64,000 bases of DNA from an uncultured Candidatus Saccharibacteria bacterium (GTDB lineage Bacteria; Patescibacteriota; Saccharimonadia; Saccharimonadales; Saccharimonadaceae), in the NCBI GenBank assembly GCA_946404545.1, contig CAMJDZ010000001.1, positions 124,001 to 188,000 on the forward strand, in the 5' to 3' direction. The translations under genes and the position numbers were made by a program. Shown here piece by piece: positions 32,138 to 40,757 of the stretch. Position 1 is the first letter of the stretch, and each line of letters starts with the position of its first letter. The notes under the pieces are model-generated. The model was not told the origin of the DNA and ran no database searches. It saw only the letters and a list, made by a program, of their open reading frames with translations.

Positions 32138-32518
32138 TTATTTTGTTCTGAGGTAGTTCCGAATAATTGCAATTTTCTCTTTGTCTTTCGGCCTTTTGTT
32201 CTCTAACATCCAGGTCAAAAAATGCTCTAATGACTCAGTCGGATAACCGTCGACAACCTCTACGTCTTCTTGGCCATATTCAAGAACTGCCACCTCAACG
32301 TTATCTGATAATGAATATAAATATGGATACTTTGGTGACTTTTTAAAGGTAAAACGCTCTTTTAATTCTTCGAAATAGTCTGGCCTAATCTCTATATCAA
32401 TATCGTCGGTCGTATTTTTAAGCCCATGAACCAACATTGAGCCACCGGCAATAATACAGTATCGGTTTTTATCTAGGTTTAGCGAATCTAGCTTGGCTAG
32501 AAATGTCCGCTTGTCCAT
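32138..32518 (-). CDS. Nucleotidyltransferase-fold protein
   Basis: 126 residues. Has the minimal nucleotidyltransferase signature: IAGGSMLVHGL then DDIDIEI (GGS..DxD), as in AbiEii/DUF6036-like and MNT-type proteins. It starts two bases after the ruvA stop, so it is read from the same transcript. Its codon use is more A/T-rich (many TTA, AAT, TAT codons) than its neighbours, which hints at later acquisition. No partner HEPN or AbiEi gene is adjacent. Function unknown. Confidence 0.65.
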   Translation of the reverse strand: MDKRTFLAKLDSLNLDKNRYCIIAGGSMLVHGLKNTTDDIDIEIRPDYFEELKERFTFKKSPKYPYLYSLSDNVEVAVLEYGQEDVEVVDGYPTESLEHFLTWMLENKRPKDKEKIAIIRNYLRTK

Positions 32519-32520
32519 TA

Positions 32521-33099
32521 TTAGCGATTCCTGAGGGCGGCGCGGATGCGTTCCTCGACTGGGAGATTAGCGTCGACGCCTTCGAGGGCTTTTGTCGCAT
32601 CGGCAAGGTTGAGACCGAGCGCCATGAGCGCGTCGAGAGCCTCGTCGTTCTTTGCCGGCTGCTGAGTTGCCGGATCAGACTTGCGGCCATAATAGGTCGG
32701 GAGACCAACCTTATCACGCAGATCAACAATTACGCGCTCGGCGGACTTTTTACCGACGCCACTGGCTTTTGAAATATAAGCCGAATCTGCATTCGCAATC
32801 GCGTTGCGGACTTCTTCGGCCGGAGCGAGGCTCAGGATTGCCATGCCAGCCTTTGGACCGACGCCTTGGACGGAAATAAGAAGCTCAAAGAGCTTTTTCG
32901 CAGCAAGACTCGTGAAGCCAAAGAGCTCCTCAGACTGCTCGCGCACATGGTGATAAGTGTAGAGTTTTACCTCGTCATTAAGATTGAGGGCTTCATAATC
33001 GATGCCACTGACAGCCACCTCATAGCCAATGCCATTAACGTCAATAATTACAGAGTTGTCGAATTTTTCGGTCAAAATTCCTTTAATATGCGCTATCAT
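32521..33099 (-). CDS. ruvA: Holliday junction branch-migration protein RuvA
   Basis: 192 residues: N-terminal OB-fold (MIAHIKGILTEK..), two helix-hairpin-helix motifs (ISVQGVGPKAGMAIL, KASGVGKKSAERVI) and a C-terminal RuvB-contact domain (DALMALGLNLADATKAL). The start is at MIAHIKG because this is the conserved N-terminus and a TATAAT box lies six bases upstream; the frame is open another 72 codons without support. ruvB and ruvC are elsewhere in the window, each separately transcribed. Confidence 0.95.
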   Translation of the reverse strand: MIAHIKGILTEKFDNSVIIDVNGIGYEVAVSGIDYEALNLNDEVKLYTYHHVREQSEELFGFTSLAAKKLFELLISVQGVGPKAGMAILSLAPAEEVRNAIANADSAYISKASGVGKKSAERVIVDLRDKVGLPTYYGRKSDPATQQPAKNDEALDALMALGLNLADATKALEGVDANLPVEERIRAALRNR

Positions 33100-33105
33100 G
33101 CCTAT

Positions 33106-33111
33106 ATTATA
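33106..33111 (-). promoter_or_regulatory. -10 box, leaderless type, for ruvA
   Basis: Minus strand TATAAT, six bases before the ATG; lacks the TG extension. Confidence 0.6.
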
Positions 33112-33153
33112 CCGCAAAACCCCTATAAAACCCTTTTCAAACAGTAAAAAATA

Positions 33154-33162
33154 TGATAAAAT
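33154..33162 (+). promoter_or_regulatory. Extended -10 upstream of rplS
   Basis: TGATAAAAT about 31 bases before the rplS ATG; leadered. Close to, and divergent from, the ruvA promoter. Confidence 0.55.
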
Positions 33163-33193
33163 GAGGAAAGTTTTTAATATAAAAGGTAAGAAT

Positions 33194-33643
33194 ATGTCGT
33201 TTGAACTATTGAAAAAAGTGGGTGATGCACAGAAAAAGAAGGCCGTGATTGACGTGCGTTCTGGCGACACGGTGCGTGTGTCGCAAAAAATTAAGGAAGG
33301 TGACAAGTTCCGCATTCAGATTTTTGAAGGTACTGTTATCCGCGTTGACCGCAAGGCTTCTCATACTGAGCGCATTGTTGTCCGCAAGGTCACTAGTGGC
33401 GTTGGCGTTGAGAAGAGCTTCTTGATGCACAGCCCTCTCGTAGAAAAGGTTGAAATTGTCCGCCGTGGCAAGGTCCGCCGCAATAATCTCCGCTATCTCC
33501 GTGAGCGCTCTGGTAAGTCCGCTCGTCTTACTCAGAAGGATTTCGATCGCCATGCAGTGAACGAACTTCCAGCTGAAGAAGAAGCTCCAGTCGAAGCACC
33601 AGCAGAAGCTGAAGCTCCAGCAGAAGAAAAAACGGAAGCTTAA
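33194..33643 (+). CDS. rplS: Ribosomal protein L19 with acidic C-terminal tail
   Basis: 149 residues. The L19 core (about 1-115) is clear: SGDTVRVSQKIKEGDKFRIQIFEG, GVGVEKSFLMHSPLVEKVEIVRRGKVRRNNLRYLR. After RLTQKDFD a tail of about 30 residues made of Glu, Ala and Pro (PAEEEAPVEAPAEAEAP) extends beyond the usual family end. The start at MSFELLKK is the conserved one; the frame is open upstream to 33029 but without support. Followed after three bases by the RNase HII fusion, the common rplS-rnhB order. Confidence 0.93.
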   Translation: MSFELLKKVGDAQKKKAVIDVRSGDTVRVSQKIKEGDKFRIQIFEGTVIRVDRKASHTERIVVRKVTSGVGVEKSFLMHSPLVEKVEIVRRGKVRRNNLRYLRERSGKSARLTQKDFDRHAVNELPAEEEAPVEAPAEAEAPAEEKTEA

Positions 33644-33646
33644 GGC

Positions 33647-34543
33647 TTGAAAAAGCTATTAGGAATAGATGAAGTTGGCAGAGGCCCCTGGGCGGGGCCT
33701 CTTGTTGTGGGCGCGTGTATTTTGCGCGAGCCGATCGAAGGTTTAAACGACAGCAAAAAATTGACCGCAAAGCGCCGCGAAAAGCTCGCAGTTGAGATTC
33801 ACAAAAAAGCTTATTGCGGCCTAGGTTGGGTTTCAGCGGCCGAGCTCGATAGGCTCGGGCTATCTGCAGCTCTGCGCAAAGCTTGCCGCGAAGCCGTGAA
33901 AGCCGTGCAGGCGCAAAAGCCTGAGTTTAATGAAATAATTATTGATGGCACGATTAATTTTCTGAGTGATACTCCGCTCGGCAAATACGTTTCCGTCTTA
34001 CCGAAAGCCGACGCACTCGTGCCGGAAGTTTCGGCCGCCTCAATTATTGCGAAGGTCGCGCGCGATAATTATATGGCTGAGCTCGCCGAAAAATACCCGA
34101 ATTACGGCTTCGAGAAGCATGTCGGATACGGTACTGCCCTGCACCGCGCCGCGCTCGAGAAATATGGCCCATGCGAAGAACACCGCCATAGTTTTCGCCC
34201 TGTCGCCGAACTCGCACATAACGTTGAAGCTGGCCATAAAGGCGAAGACGCAGCTGTAAAGTATCTAGAGGATCTCGGACATAAAATCTTGGGGCGTAAC
34301 TGGAAGACGAAGTGGTGCGAGATCGATATTGTCTCCGAAAAAGACGGCGTATTGTATTTTACCGAGGTTAAATATCGCCGCATGGGCAGAGGCCTCGATG
34401 CGATCACGCCAGCCAAACAAAAACAGATGCGCTTCGCCGCAGAAATGTTTTTAAAGAATTGTCCAGATAAATCTGCACAGCTCGCAGCAATTGCCGCGAG
34501 CGGCGACAACTATCAAGTTACTGATTTTCTAGTCCTCGAGTAG
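33647..34543 (+). CDS. rnhB: RNase HII-YraN fusion protein
   Basis: 298 residues with a TTG start, the only plausible one, three bases after rplS. Residues 1-190 are RNase HII, which cuts RNA in RNA-DNA hybrids and at single ribonucleotides: catalytic D8-E9 (GIDEVGRG), D100 (IIIDGT) and D122 (PKADALVPEVSAASIIAKV) are present. Residues 194-298 are a YraN/UPF0102 domain, a predicted nuclease of the restriction-endonuclease fold, with E-x-D (225-227, CEIDIV) and E240-V-K242. In many bacteria rnhB and yraN are adjacent genes; here they are one frame without a break. Confidence 0.93.
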   Translation: MKKLLGIDEVGRGPWAGPLVVGACILREPIEGLNDSKKLTAKRREKLAVEIHKKAYCGLGWVSAAELDRLGLSAALRKACREAVKAVQAQKPEFNEIIIDGTINFLSDTPLGKYVSVLPKADALVPEVSAASIIAKVARDNYMAELAEKYPNYGFEKHVGYGTALHRAALEKYGPCEEHRHSFRPVAELAHNVEAGHKGEDAAVKYLEDLGHKILGRNWKTKWCEIDIVSEKDGVLYFTEVKYRRMGRGLDAITPAKQKQMRFAAEMFLKNCPDKSAQLAAIAASGDNYQVTDFLVLE

Positions 34544-35267
34544 GCTCGTCTGGGCAGTCGGCGAGGACTTTTTGCATGGCGAGTTTTTCGGCCGGTGTAA
34601 CCCAGAGTTTGTACTTATATTTTACGGAGATTTGGCGCGCAACATACTGACATTTGAATGCCTCGTTGCTCGGTAGCCAGGTGTCGGCTGCCTGGTCAGA
34701 CTTCTCTTGGTTGGCCGGACCGTCAACGGCAAGAAGGTTAAGCGGATCCTGGCTGATTTCATAGCGCATATCTTTGTCGAGCAAAGCTGCACCACTTGCC
34801 CAAGCGTTACTGAGTGCTACGACGTGATCAATCTGCACAGCAGACGACGTGTCTTGGCCGCGTTCAAATTGAATTGTCTTACCCGTGTATGGGTCGTCGA
34901 GCGTACCGGTTTGCACTTTGCAAGAATTTGGTTTATACACCACGTCCTTCAAATCTCTGGCAAGAATCGCCTCGCGCGTATTGCAGCCACTGGCGGTTTG
35001 GCCCCAGTTATCATAAAAGGCTTTGCGATAATACTTCGTCTCAGTGTATTTATCTTTTACCGCCAAGTTTTCAAGGACATCTTTCGCAAGCAAAGAGTCC
35101 GCCTTGGTCTGCTCGAGTTTATAGTCCGGCAACTTCGCGTTTGCAAAGCCGAGCTGGCTCGCATACTCGTAAGCTTTTGGATTAAGTAGAATAAAGGCGC
35201 CAAAAGCCAACGCAGCAATAACAACTGCGCCAATACGACGAGCACGATAGCGAGCCTTACGAGACAT
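34518..35267 (-). CDS. Membrane-anchored or secreted HNH nuclease (DUF1524 type)
   Basis: 249 residues. Basic N-terminus and one hydrophobic helix (about 11-28) then an outward-facing domain. The nuclease core has QIDHVVALSNAW (D147-H148, N154) and a downstream DPLNLLAVDGPANQEKSD with the conserved Asn and Lys, the HNH/His-Me pattern of DUF1524. Cysteine pairs (95/116 and one near the C-terminus) suggest disulfides, i.e. an extracytoplasmic site. It may degrade external DNA for uptake. Overlaps the RnhB-YraN gene by 26 bases at the 3' end; two bases after rubrerythrin, same strand and operon. Confidence 0.85.
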   Translation of the reverse strand: MSRKARYRARRIGAVVIAALAFGAFILLNPKAYEYASQLGFANAKLPDYKLEQTKADSLLAKDVLENLAVKDKYTETKYYRKAFYDNWGQTASGCNTREAILARDLKDVVYKPNSCKVQTGTLDDPYTGKTIQFERGQDTSSAVQIDHVVALSNAWASGAALLDKDMRYEISQDPLNLLAVDGPANQEKSDQAADTWLPSNEAFKCQYVARQISVKYKYKLWVTPAEKLAMQKVLADCPDEPTRGLENQ

Positions 35268-35269
35268 TC

Positions 35270-35809
35270 CTAGTAGTTCTCTGCCTGGATTTCAAAGTAA
35301 GATTGTGGATGGTTGCAGACTGGGCAAACTTCCGGAGCGGAATCGCCGATGTGGATGTAGCCACAGTTGCGGCACTTCCAGACCGTCACGCCGTCGCCCT
35401 TAAAGACCATGCCCTTCTCGATGTTTTCGACAAGTTTAAGATAACGCTCTTCGTGATGCTTTTCAATCTCGCCGACTTTCTCGAATAGCTCAGCAATCTC
35501 ATTGAAGCCTTCTTCGCGTGCTTCCTCGGCGAACTTTTTATACATGTCAGTATATTCATAATTCTCGCCGGCCGCAGCGTCTTTGAGATTCGTCATCGTA
35601 TCCGCGACGCCGTCATGAAGAAGTTTGTACCAAATCTTGGCGTGCTCTTTTTCGTTGTCGCTAGTTTCCTGGAAGATGGCTGCAATCTGCTCATAGCCTT
35701 CCTTTTTAGCCTTGCTGGCGTAGAACTGATATTTAACGCGCGCCTGGGATTCGCCTGCGAATGCGGCGTTCAAGTTCTGCTCTGTTTTAGTGCCTTTAAT
35801 TTCTGCCAT
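35270..35809 (-). CDS. Rubrerythrin
   Basis: 179 residues: N-terminal four-helix di-iron domain ([40 protein letters not shown]) and a C-terminal rubredoxin-like domain with CRNCGYIH and CPVCNHP. Acts as a peroxidase in anaerobes and protects against H2O2. AGGAGG lies right before the ATG and TGTTAAAAT (minus strand, 35837-35829) is a likely promoter. First gene of a unit with the nuclease. Consistent with oxygen-sensitive NrdD. Confidence 0.95.
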   Translation of the reverse strand: MAEIKGTKTEQNLNAAFAGESQARVKYQFYASKAKKEGYEQIAAIFQETSDNEKEHAKIWYKLLHDGVADTMTNLKDAAAGENYEYTDMYKKFAEEAREEGFNEIAELFEKVGEIEKHHEERYLKLVENIEKGMVFKGDGVTVWKCRNCGYIHIGDSAPEVCPVCNHPQSYFEIQAENY

Positions 35810-35850
35810 AAACCTCCTGTTTCCCTCTATTTTAACAGATTAGCGCATAA

Positions 35851-35859
35851 TGGTATAAT
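35851..35859 (+). promoter_or_regulatory. Extended -10 of ruvB, near-leaderless
   Basis: TGGTATAAT ends seven bases before the ATG at 35867. Confidence 0.65.
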
Positions 35860-35866
35860 TATAGAT

Positions 35867-36868
35867 ATGGCAATTGAACGCGTAATAGATACGACTTTGC
35901 ACGATGACGATAACGAAGAAAGTATCGTCGAGTTTTCTTTGCGTCCGACGACCTTTGACGAATACATTGGCCAGAAACATTTGAAGACGAATTTGAAGTT
36001 AGCGATTGATGCCGCCAAGAAGCGCGGTGATGTACTCGACCACATTTTGCTTTACGGCCCACCAGGACTTGGCAAGACGACGATGGCTGGCGTGATTGCG
36101 CACGAGATGGGCGCCAACTTCCGCGCCACTTCTGCCCCGTCGATTGAAAAGCCGGGAGACCTTGCGAGCATCCTCACGAATCTTGCGGATGGTGATATTT
36201 TGTTTATCGACGAAATCCACCGCTTGCGCCGCGCAGTCGAGGAAATTCTCTACTCCGCAATGGAAGATTACAAGCTTGATATTGTGATTGGTAAAGGCAC
36301 TGGCGCACATAGCGTGCGTCTTGATCTACCGCACTTCACTTTGATTGGCGCCACGACGCAAACCGGTAATATTGCCGGACCTCTGCGCGACCGTTTCGGT
36401 CACAGCTTCCGCCTCGAATACTATGCGCCTGATGATATTAAATCGATTATTGAGCGCTCGGCAAAACTGCTCGAAACGACGATTAAGCCGGAAGCTGCGA
36501 AGTTGCTCGCAGAACGCTCGCGTCTCACGCCGCGTATTGCAAACCGCCTCTTGAAGCGTGTCCGCGATTACGCTGATGTGAATGGCGACGGCATCATCGA
36601 CGAGCCGACGACCGAAGCCGCTTTGAAGTTACTCGAAATCGATGAGCTCGGCCTTGATCCGGCTGACCGCAACATGCTTTCTTTGATGATTGACCGCTAT
36701 GGCAACAAGCCGGTTGGTCTCAACACAATTGCTGCTCTCACCGGCGACGAAGCTTCGACGATTGAAGATTACTACGAACCATTCCTTATGCAGCTCGGCA
36801 TGATTCAGCGCACACCAAAAGGCCGCGTCGTGACCGAAGCCGCCAAAAAGCATCTCGGCAAAGCTTAA
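35867..36868 (+). CDS. ruvB: Holliday junction branch-migration ATPase RuvB
   Basis: 333 residues. AAA+ motor: Walker A GPPGLGKTT from residue 64, Walker B ILFIDEIHRL, sensor 1 LIGATTQTG, arginine-finger region GPLRDRFG, then a winged-helix C-terminal domain (LNTIAALTGDEASTIEDYYEPFLMQ). The start is set by the -10 box and by the conserved N-terminus; the frame is open far upstream through the promoter. Four-base overlap with murJ at the 3' end. Confidence 0.97.
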   Translation: MAIERVIDTTLHDDDNEESIVEFSLRPTTFDEYIGQKHLKTNLKLAIDAAKKRGDVLDHILLYGPPGLGKTTMAGVIAHEMGANFRATSAPSIEKPGDLASILTNLADGDILFIDEIHRLRRAVEEILYSAMEDYKLDIVIGKGTGAHSVRLDLPHFTLIGATTQTGNIAGPLRDRFGHSFRLEYYAPDDIKSIIERSAKLLETTIKPEAAKLLAERSRLTPRIANRLLKRVRDYADVNGDGIIDEPTTEAALKLLEIDELGLDPADRNMLSLMIDRYGNKPVGLNTIAALTGDEASTIEDYYEPFLMQLGMIQRTPKGRVVTEAAKKHLGKA

Positions 36869-38526
36869 TCTTCGTTGTTATTATCTTTTTCTTTTGGTGC
36901 CGCTTTGACGTTGCGGAAGAGAACTTTGGTGATTTTATCAATCAATGGCTGGACTTCTTGAATCTTCAAAAGCCAGCAAACGACGATGTAAAGAATGAGG
37001 CTGCTACCCGCGATGAGGAAGAACTTCGGGAAGGTGCTGAAGAACGAATTGTCGGTCGCGCGGAGTGGTAAGAGCTTCGTAAGGACCCAGGAAGCGATAC
37101 CGGCAATCGACGAGGCAATAATAACCTTGAGCGTCGTACGCCAGAATTCACGGTCAAGCAACTTACCCTCGTGGTTCTGAACGAGAATTAATACGCCTAC
37201 TTCAAAGACAGCGGAAATCGAGGTCGCATAAGCGAGGCCTTCTGGGCCGAAGCCCCACATACTAAGTAACACTGCGGCAGCAATCTGAACAACAAACGCG
37301 GCGACCGAAACAATGAGCGGAACCTTAGCGTTTTGCTTAGCATAGAAGCCGCGTGCCACGATGTGGTACATCGACTGCGTAATAATTGCGATAATAAAGG
37401 CACCGAGCACGCTGGCAATTTTTGGATCGCCACCGTTTTTAATGAAGTTCACGACATAGCCGCGCGTAAAGAATGCAATGATAGCAATCGGCATCGAAAT
37501 AAGGATAATTGTGCTAAGCGCCGAACGATAAGTGTTGCGGAATTTTGTATCGTCGCCTCGCCCTGCTTCCTCACTGAGCCGCGGGAAAAAGGCAGTAGAG
37601 ATTGCGACGCCAATCAAATTCACCGGCATCGAGTGGAGCGACGAAGCCTGCTGGAACGCGCGAATCGACTGTTCGCCCATGCGAGAAGCGAGGTTTGTAT
37701 TAATAATGCTCATAATATAGTCAATGCCCTGGTCGGCCGAGCGCGACGGGAGAAGTTTCAGAACTTTGCGGAAGCCCTGGTTGCGCCAGTGAATCTTGAA
37801 ATTGTAATCAAAGCCAAGACCGACGAGACCAATGATACTCGTAGCAAGCTGCAAGAGCGCACCGAAGACGACACCAATTGCGACGCCCATGATGCCGCCC
37901 TCGAAGAGCTGAATACCAAAGATGTTAATACCATTCGTGAAGACGAGAATACCGGTGATGATACCAACGTTGTAAAGTGCCGGCGCGAGCGAATAGAAGA
38001 TAAAGCGGCCGACTGCCTGCTGCATACTCGCGAGCACCGTCGAAATCGAGAACAAGAACGGGTTAATCGCAATCACGCGCATCATATTAATTGCGAGCGA
38101 CATAGCCGACTCGTTAAGGCCCGGCGCAACCACGTAACGTACGAGCGGATCGGCAAAAATCATAATAAGAATCGACGCCACGAAGCTAATAAGCGCCAAG
38201 AAGTTGAGTGTACTCGTGCTGAGCTCCCAAGCGGATTTCTTATTGCCATTAACAAGGCGCTGGTTGAAAACTGGAACGAAGGTCACCGCGAGCGCGCCGG
38301 AAGTAATGATAAAGAAAAGGAAATCCGGAACCGTGAAGGCGGCAGTATAGGCATCGAGACCGGCTGGGTATGTATCGTAATACATTGTATTCAACCAGCG
38401 GTCACGGAAAATACCAAGCAGCGCAGACACCAAAGTCGAGCTCGCAATAACAATCGCCGCGGTTCGCACCGATAGCTTTGTATTAGCGAGCGAAACAACC
38501 GATCTAAAGTGGAGTTTGCGCTTCAT
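36865..38526 (-). CDS. murJ: Lipid II flippase MurJ
   Basis: 553 residues, about fourteen membrane helices of the MviN/MurJ branch of the MOP superfamily. It moves lipid II across the membrane for wall synthesis. Recognisable segments are TLVSALLGIFRDRWLN near the N-terminus, GALAVTFVPVFNQ and GVAISTAFFPRLSEEAG. Ends in a short Lys/Asn/Glu tail. TGTTATAAT lies nine bases before the ATG. Upstream of it on the same strand is ftsH, 25 bases away. Confidence 0.94.
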   Translation of the reverse strand: MKRKLHFRSVVSLANTKLSVRTAAIVIASSTLVSALLGIFRDRWLNTMYYDTYPAGLDAYTAAFTVPDFLFFIITSGALAVTFVPVFNQRLVNGNKKSAWELSTSTLNFLALISFVASILIMIFADPLVRYVVAPGLNESAMSLAINMMRVIAINPFLFSISTVLASMQQAVGRFIFYSLAPALYNVGIITGILVFTNGINIFGIQLFEGGIMGVAIGVVFGALLQLATSIIGLVGLGFDYNFKIHWRNQGFRKVLKLLPSRSADQGIDYIMSIINTNLASRMGEQSIRAFQQASSLHSMPVNLIGVAISTAFFPRLSEEAGRGDDTKFRNTYRSALSTIILISMPIAIIAFFTRGYVVNFIKNGGDPKIASVLGAFIIAIITQSMYHIVARGFYAKQNAKVPLIVSVAAFVVQIAAAVLLSMWGFGPEGLAYATSISAVFEVGVLILVQNHEGKLLDREFWRTTLKVIIASSIAGIASWVLTKLLPLRATDNSFFSTFPKFFLIAGSSLILYIVVCWLLKIQEVQPLIDKITKVLFRNVKAAPKEKDNNNED

Positions 38527-38551
38527 ATACCTTTTATTATAACAGTTTTAA

Positions 38552-40444
38552 TTAATCGTGGAGCTTTGCGGCTGCTGGCAAAGAAGTACCTTTGAGAATC
38601 GCAGCGACTTCTTTTTCTTCCAAAGTTTCTTTTTCAAGCAAAGCAGCGGCGAGTTCGTCGAGATATTTCTTGTTTGCTTTGAGCACAGCCTCGGCGCGAA
38701 CGTTCGCCTCTTTCGAGAGAGCTTCGATTTCAGCATCGATAATCTCAGAAGTCTTTTCGGAATAAATCTTCGCGCGATCGCCAAAGAAGTTCACTTCATC
38801 CGTATTGAAGACCTGGTCGCGCAATTTGCTACCCATGCCCTCTTTCGAAACCATCTCGCGCGCGAGTTCAGCGACATGCTGAAGGTCGGAGCTAGCACCA
38901 GTCGTAATACCATCGGCACCAAGAATCATGCGCTCGGCAACACGGCCACCCATGGCGCGAGCAAGCACGTCCTTGAGCTCATAAACACTCTTGTAGCTGC
39001 GATCTTCTGGCGGCAAGAACCAAGTGACACCACCGGTGCGGCCACGTGGAATAATCGTAACTTTGTGAACTGGGTCGGAATCTGGAAGAACATGACCGAC
39101 AATTGCGTGACCGGCTTCGTGATAGGCGGTAATCTTGCGCTCTTGGTCATTCATAACCTTCGACTTGCGTTCTGGGCCAATCGCGACACGCTCAAAGGCT
39201 TCGGTGACGTCAGCATTTGTGACCTGCTTGCGATTGTTGCGTGCGGCGGAAATAGCGGCTTCGTTTGCGATATTTGCAAGGTCAGCACCAGAGCTACCAG
39301 CCGTCTTCGCGGCGAGCGCATCAAGGTCGACGTCATCGGCAACCGGCTTGTTCTTGAAGTGGACTTTCAAAATATCGACGCGGTCTTTACGCTCTGGAAG
39401 CGTCACATTGACGTGGCGGTCGAAGCGGCCTGGGCGAAGTAATGCTTTATCGAGCATATCGACGCGGTTAGTGGCGGCCATCACAATAACACCAGTATCG
39501 TTGTCAAAACCGTCCATCTCGACGAGAATCTGGTTCAAAGTCTGTTCGTCTTCACGGCCGGCGCCGCCACGAGCATCGCGCTTGTGAGCAACGGCATCGA
39601 TTTCATCGATAAAGATGATGCTTGGAGCATTTTTCTTTGCCTTAGCAAAGAGATCGCGTACGCGGGAGGCGCCAACACCGACAAACATTTCAGCAAATTC
39701 GGAACCAGAAATCGAGAAGAACGGAACACCCGCTTCGCCAGCAACAGCGCGTGCCATGAGGGTTTTACCAGTACCAGGATCACCGGCGAGCAAAACGCCA
39801 CGTGGAATTTTCGCACCGAGCTTCTCGTATTTCTTTGGGCTCTTCAGAAAATCAACAATTTCAGTCAAATCTTGCTTTGCAGCTTCGTTACCTGCAACAT
39901 CGCTAAAGAGAATCTTCTTCTTTTCGTTGCCATAAAGACGAGCCTTTGCCTTGCCAAAGCCCATGTTCTGGTTGTTCATATTCTGTGCCTGGCGAATCAT
40001 GTAGAACAAAAAGAAGATGAGTAAGAGGCTCGGGATAGCAATAAGGGCGATATCCATGACCGTGCCGAGAATGTCGGTTTCTTCCTTGATATCGACGGAC
40101 ACTTTGCCCTGTTCGATGACATCAGCGAAGCCCTGTTCCTGGAGTGTGCCGGATGGGTCTTTGCGAGAAATAATATTCTTTGGCAAATCAGTGTTATCTT
40201 TTGCCGTGACTTTCAATTCATTGCCAGTAACTTCGATTTTTTCGAGTTTTTCTTCTTTTGCGTAGGTAAGAACTTCCGTAATTGAGCGTTCTTCCGGCTT
40301 TACAGTGTCGCCACTAAGATTAGTGAAGACAATGTACCCGACGAAGAAAAGGAAAATCCAAAACAATCCAAGACGGAGAGTATTAAAAGCTTTATTTGAA
40401 TTCTGATTTTTACCGCGACCTGCAGTATTTTTATATTCTGGCAC
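38552..40444 (-). CDS. ftsH: ATP-dependent zinc metalloprotease FtsH
   Basis: Membrane-bound AAA+ protease for quality control. 630 residues: two N-terminal membrane helices (about 28-46 and 128-150) around a small outer domain, AAA domain with GDPGTGKT and [10 protein letters not shown], the SRH ([18 protein letters not shown]), and the zinc site HEAGH with a downstream Asp. The start is GTG, with AGGAG six bases upstream. Normal length. Confidence 0.97.
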   Translation of the reverse strand: MPEYKNTAGRGKNQNSNKAFNTLRLGLFWIFLFFVGYIVFTNLSGDTVKPEERSITEVLTYAKEEKLEKIEVTGNELKVTAKDNTDLPKNIISRKDPSGTLQEQGFADVIEQGKVSVDIKEETDILGTVMDIALIAIPSLLLIFFLFYMIRQAQNMNNQNMGFGKAKARLYGNEKKKILFSDVAGNEAAKQDLTEIVDFLKSPKKYEKLGAKIPRGVLLAGDPGTGKTLMARAVAGEAGVPFFSISGSEFAEMFVGVGASRVRDLFAKAKKNAPSIIFIDEIDAVAHKRDARGGAGREDEQTLNQILVEMDGFDNDTGVIVMAATNRVDMLDKALLRPGRFDRHVNVTLPERKDRVDILKVHFKNKPVADDVDLDALAAKTAGSSGADLANIANEAAISAARNNRKQVTNADVTEAFERVAIGPERKSKVMNDQERKITAYHEAGHAIVGHVLPDSDPVHKVTIIPRGRTGGVTWFLPPEDRSYKSVYELKDVLARAMGGRVAERMILGADGITTGASSDLQHVAELAREMVSKEGMGSKLRDQVFNTDEVNFFGDRAKIYSEKTSEIIDAEIEALSKEANVRAEAVLKANKKYLDELAAALLEKETLEEKEVAAILKGTSLPAAAKLHD

Positions 40445-40470
40445 GATTCACTCCTACTAAAAACTAAAAA

Positions 40471-40546
40471 TGGTCGGGGCGACCCGATTCGAACGGGCGA
40501 CCTCGCAGTCCCGAACCGCGCGCGCTACCAGCTGCGCCACGCCCCG
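40471..40546 (-). tRNA. tRNA-Pro (anticodon CGG)
   Basis: 76 nt with encoded CCA. Acceptor CGGGGCG/CGCCCCG beginning with C1 as usual for tRNA-Pro, anticodon loop TTCGGGA. Confidence 0.95.
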
Positions 40547-40639
40547 ACTGGAATTGATTATATCACAAAAAGAATTCAGTGGTCGCCCTAGCGATGGCTC
40601 TTCCCTTTTTCTAATAAATATGATACAATTGTTGAAGTC

Positions 40640-40715
40640 CGGGGTTTGGCGCAGTTGGTAGCGCGCGCGCTTTGGGAGCGTGAGGTCATCAGTTCGAGTC
40701 TGATAACCCCGACCA
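40640..40715 (+). tRNA. tRNA-Pro (anticodon TGG)
   Basis: 76 nt with encoded CCA. Acceptor CGGGGTT/AACCCCG, anticodon loop TTTGGGA. An extended -10, TGATACAAT, lies 11 bases upstream. Divergent from the other tRNA-Pro. Confidence 0.95.
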
Positions 40716-40718
40716 CAT

Positions 40719-40749
40719 CAAAAAAGAGCCGCAAGGGCTCGTTTTTTGT
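40719..40749. terminator. Bidirectional terminator
   Basis: Stem AAAAAGAGCC / GGCTCGTTTTTT, loop GCAAG; serves tRNA-Pro and the convergent DHH-like gene. Confidence 0.85.
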
Positions 40750-40757
40750 TTTCCGTT

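Noticed and set aside
33100-33315. 72-codon N-terminal extension of ruvA
   Set aside because: The conserved RuvA N-terminus and the -10 box both fix the start at 33099; the extension is the antisense of rplS.
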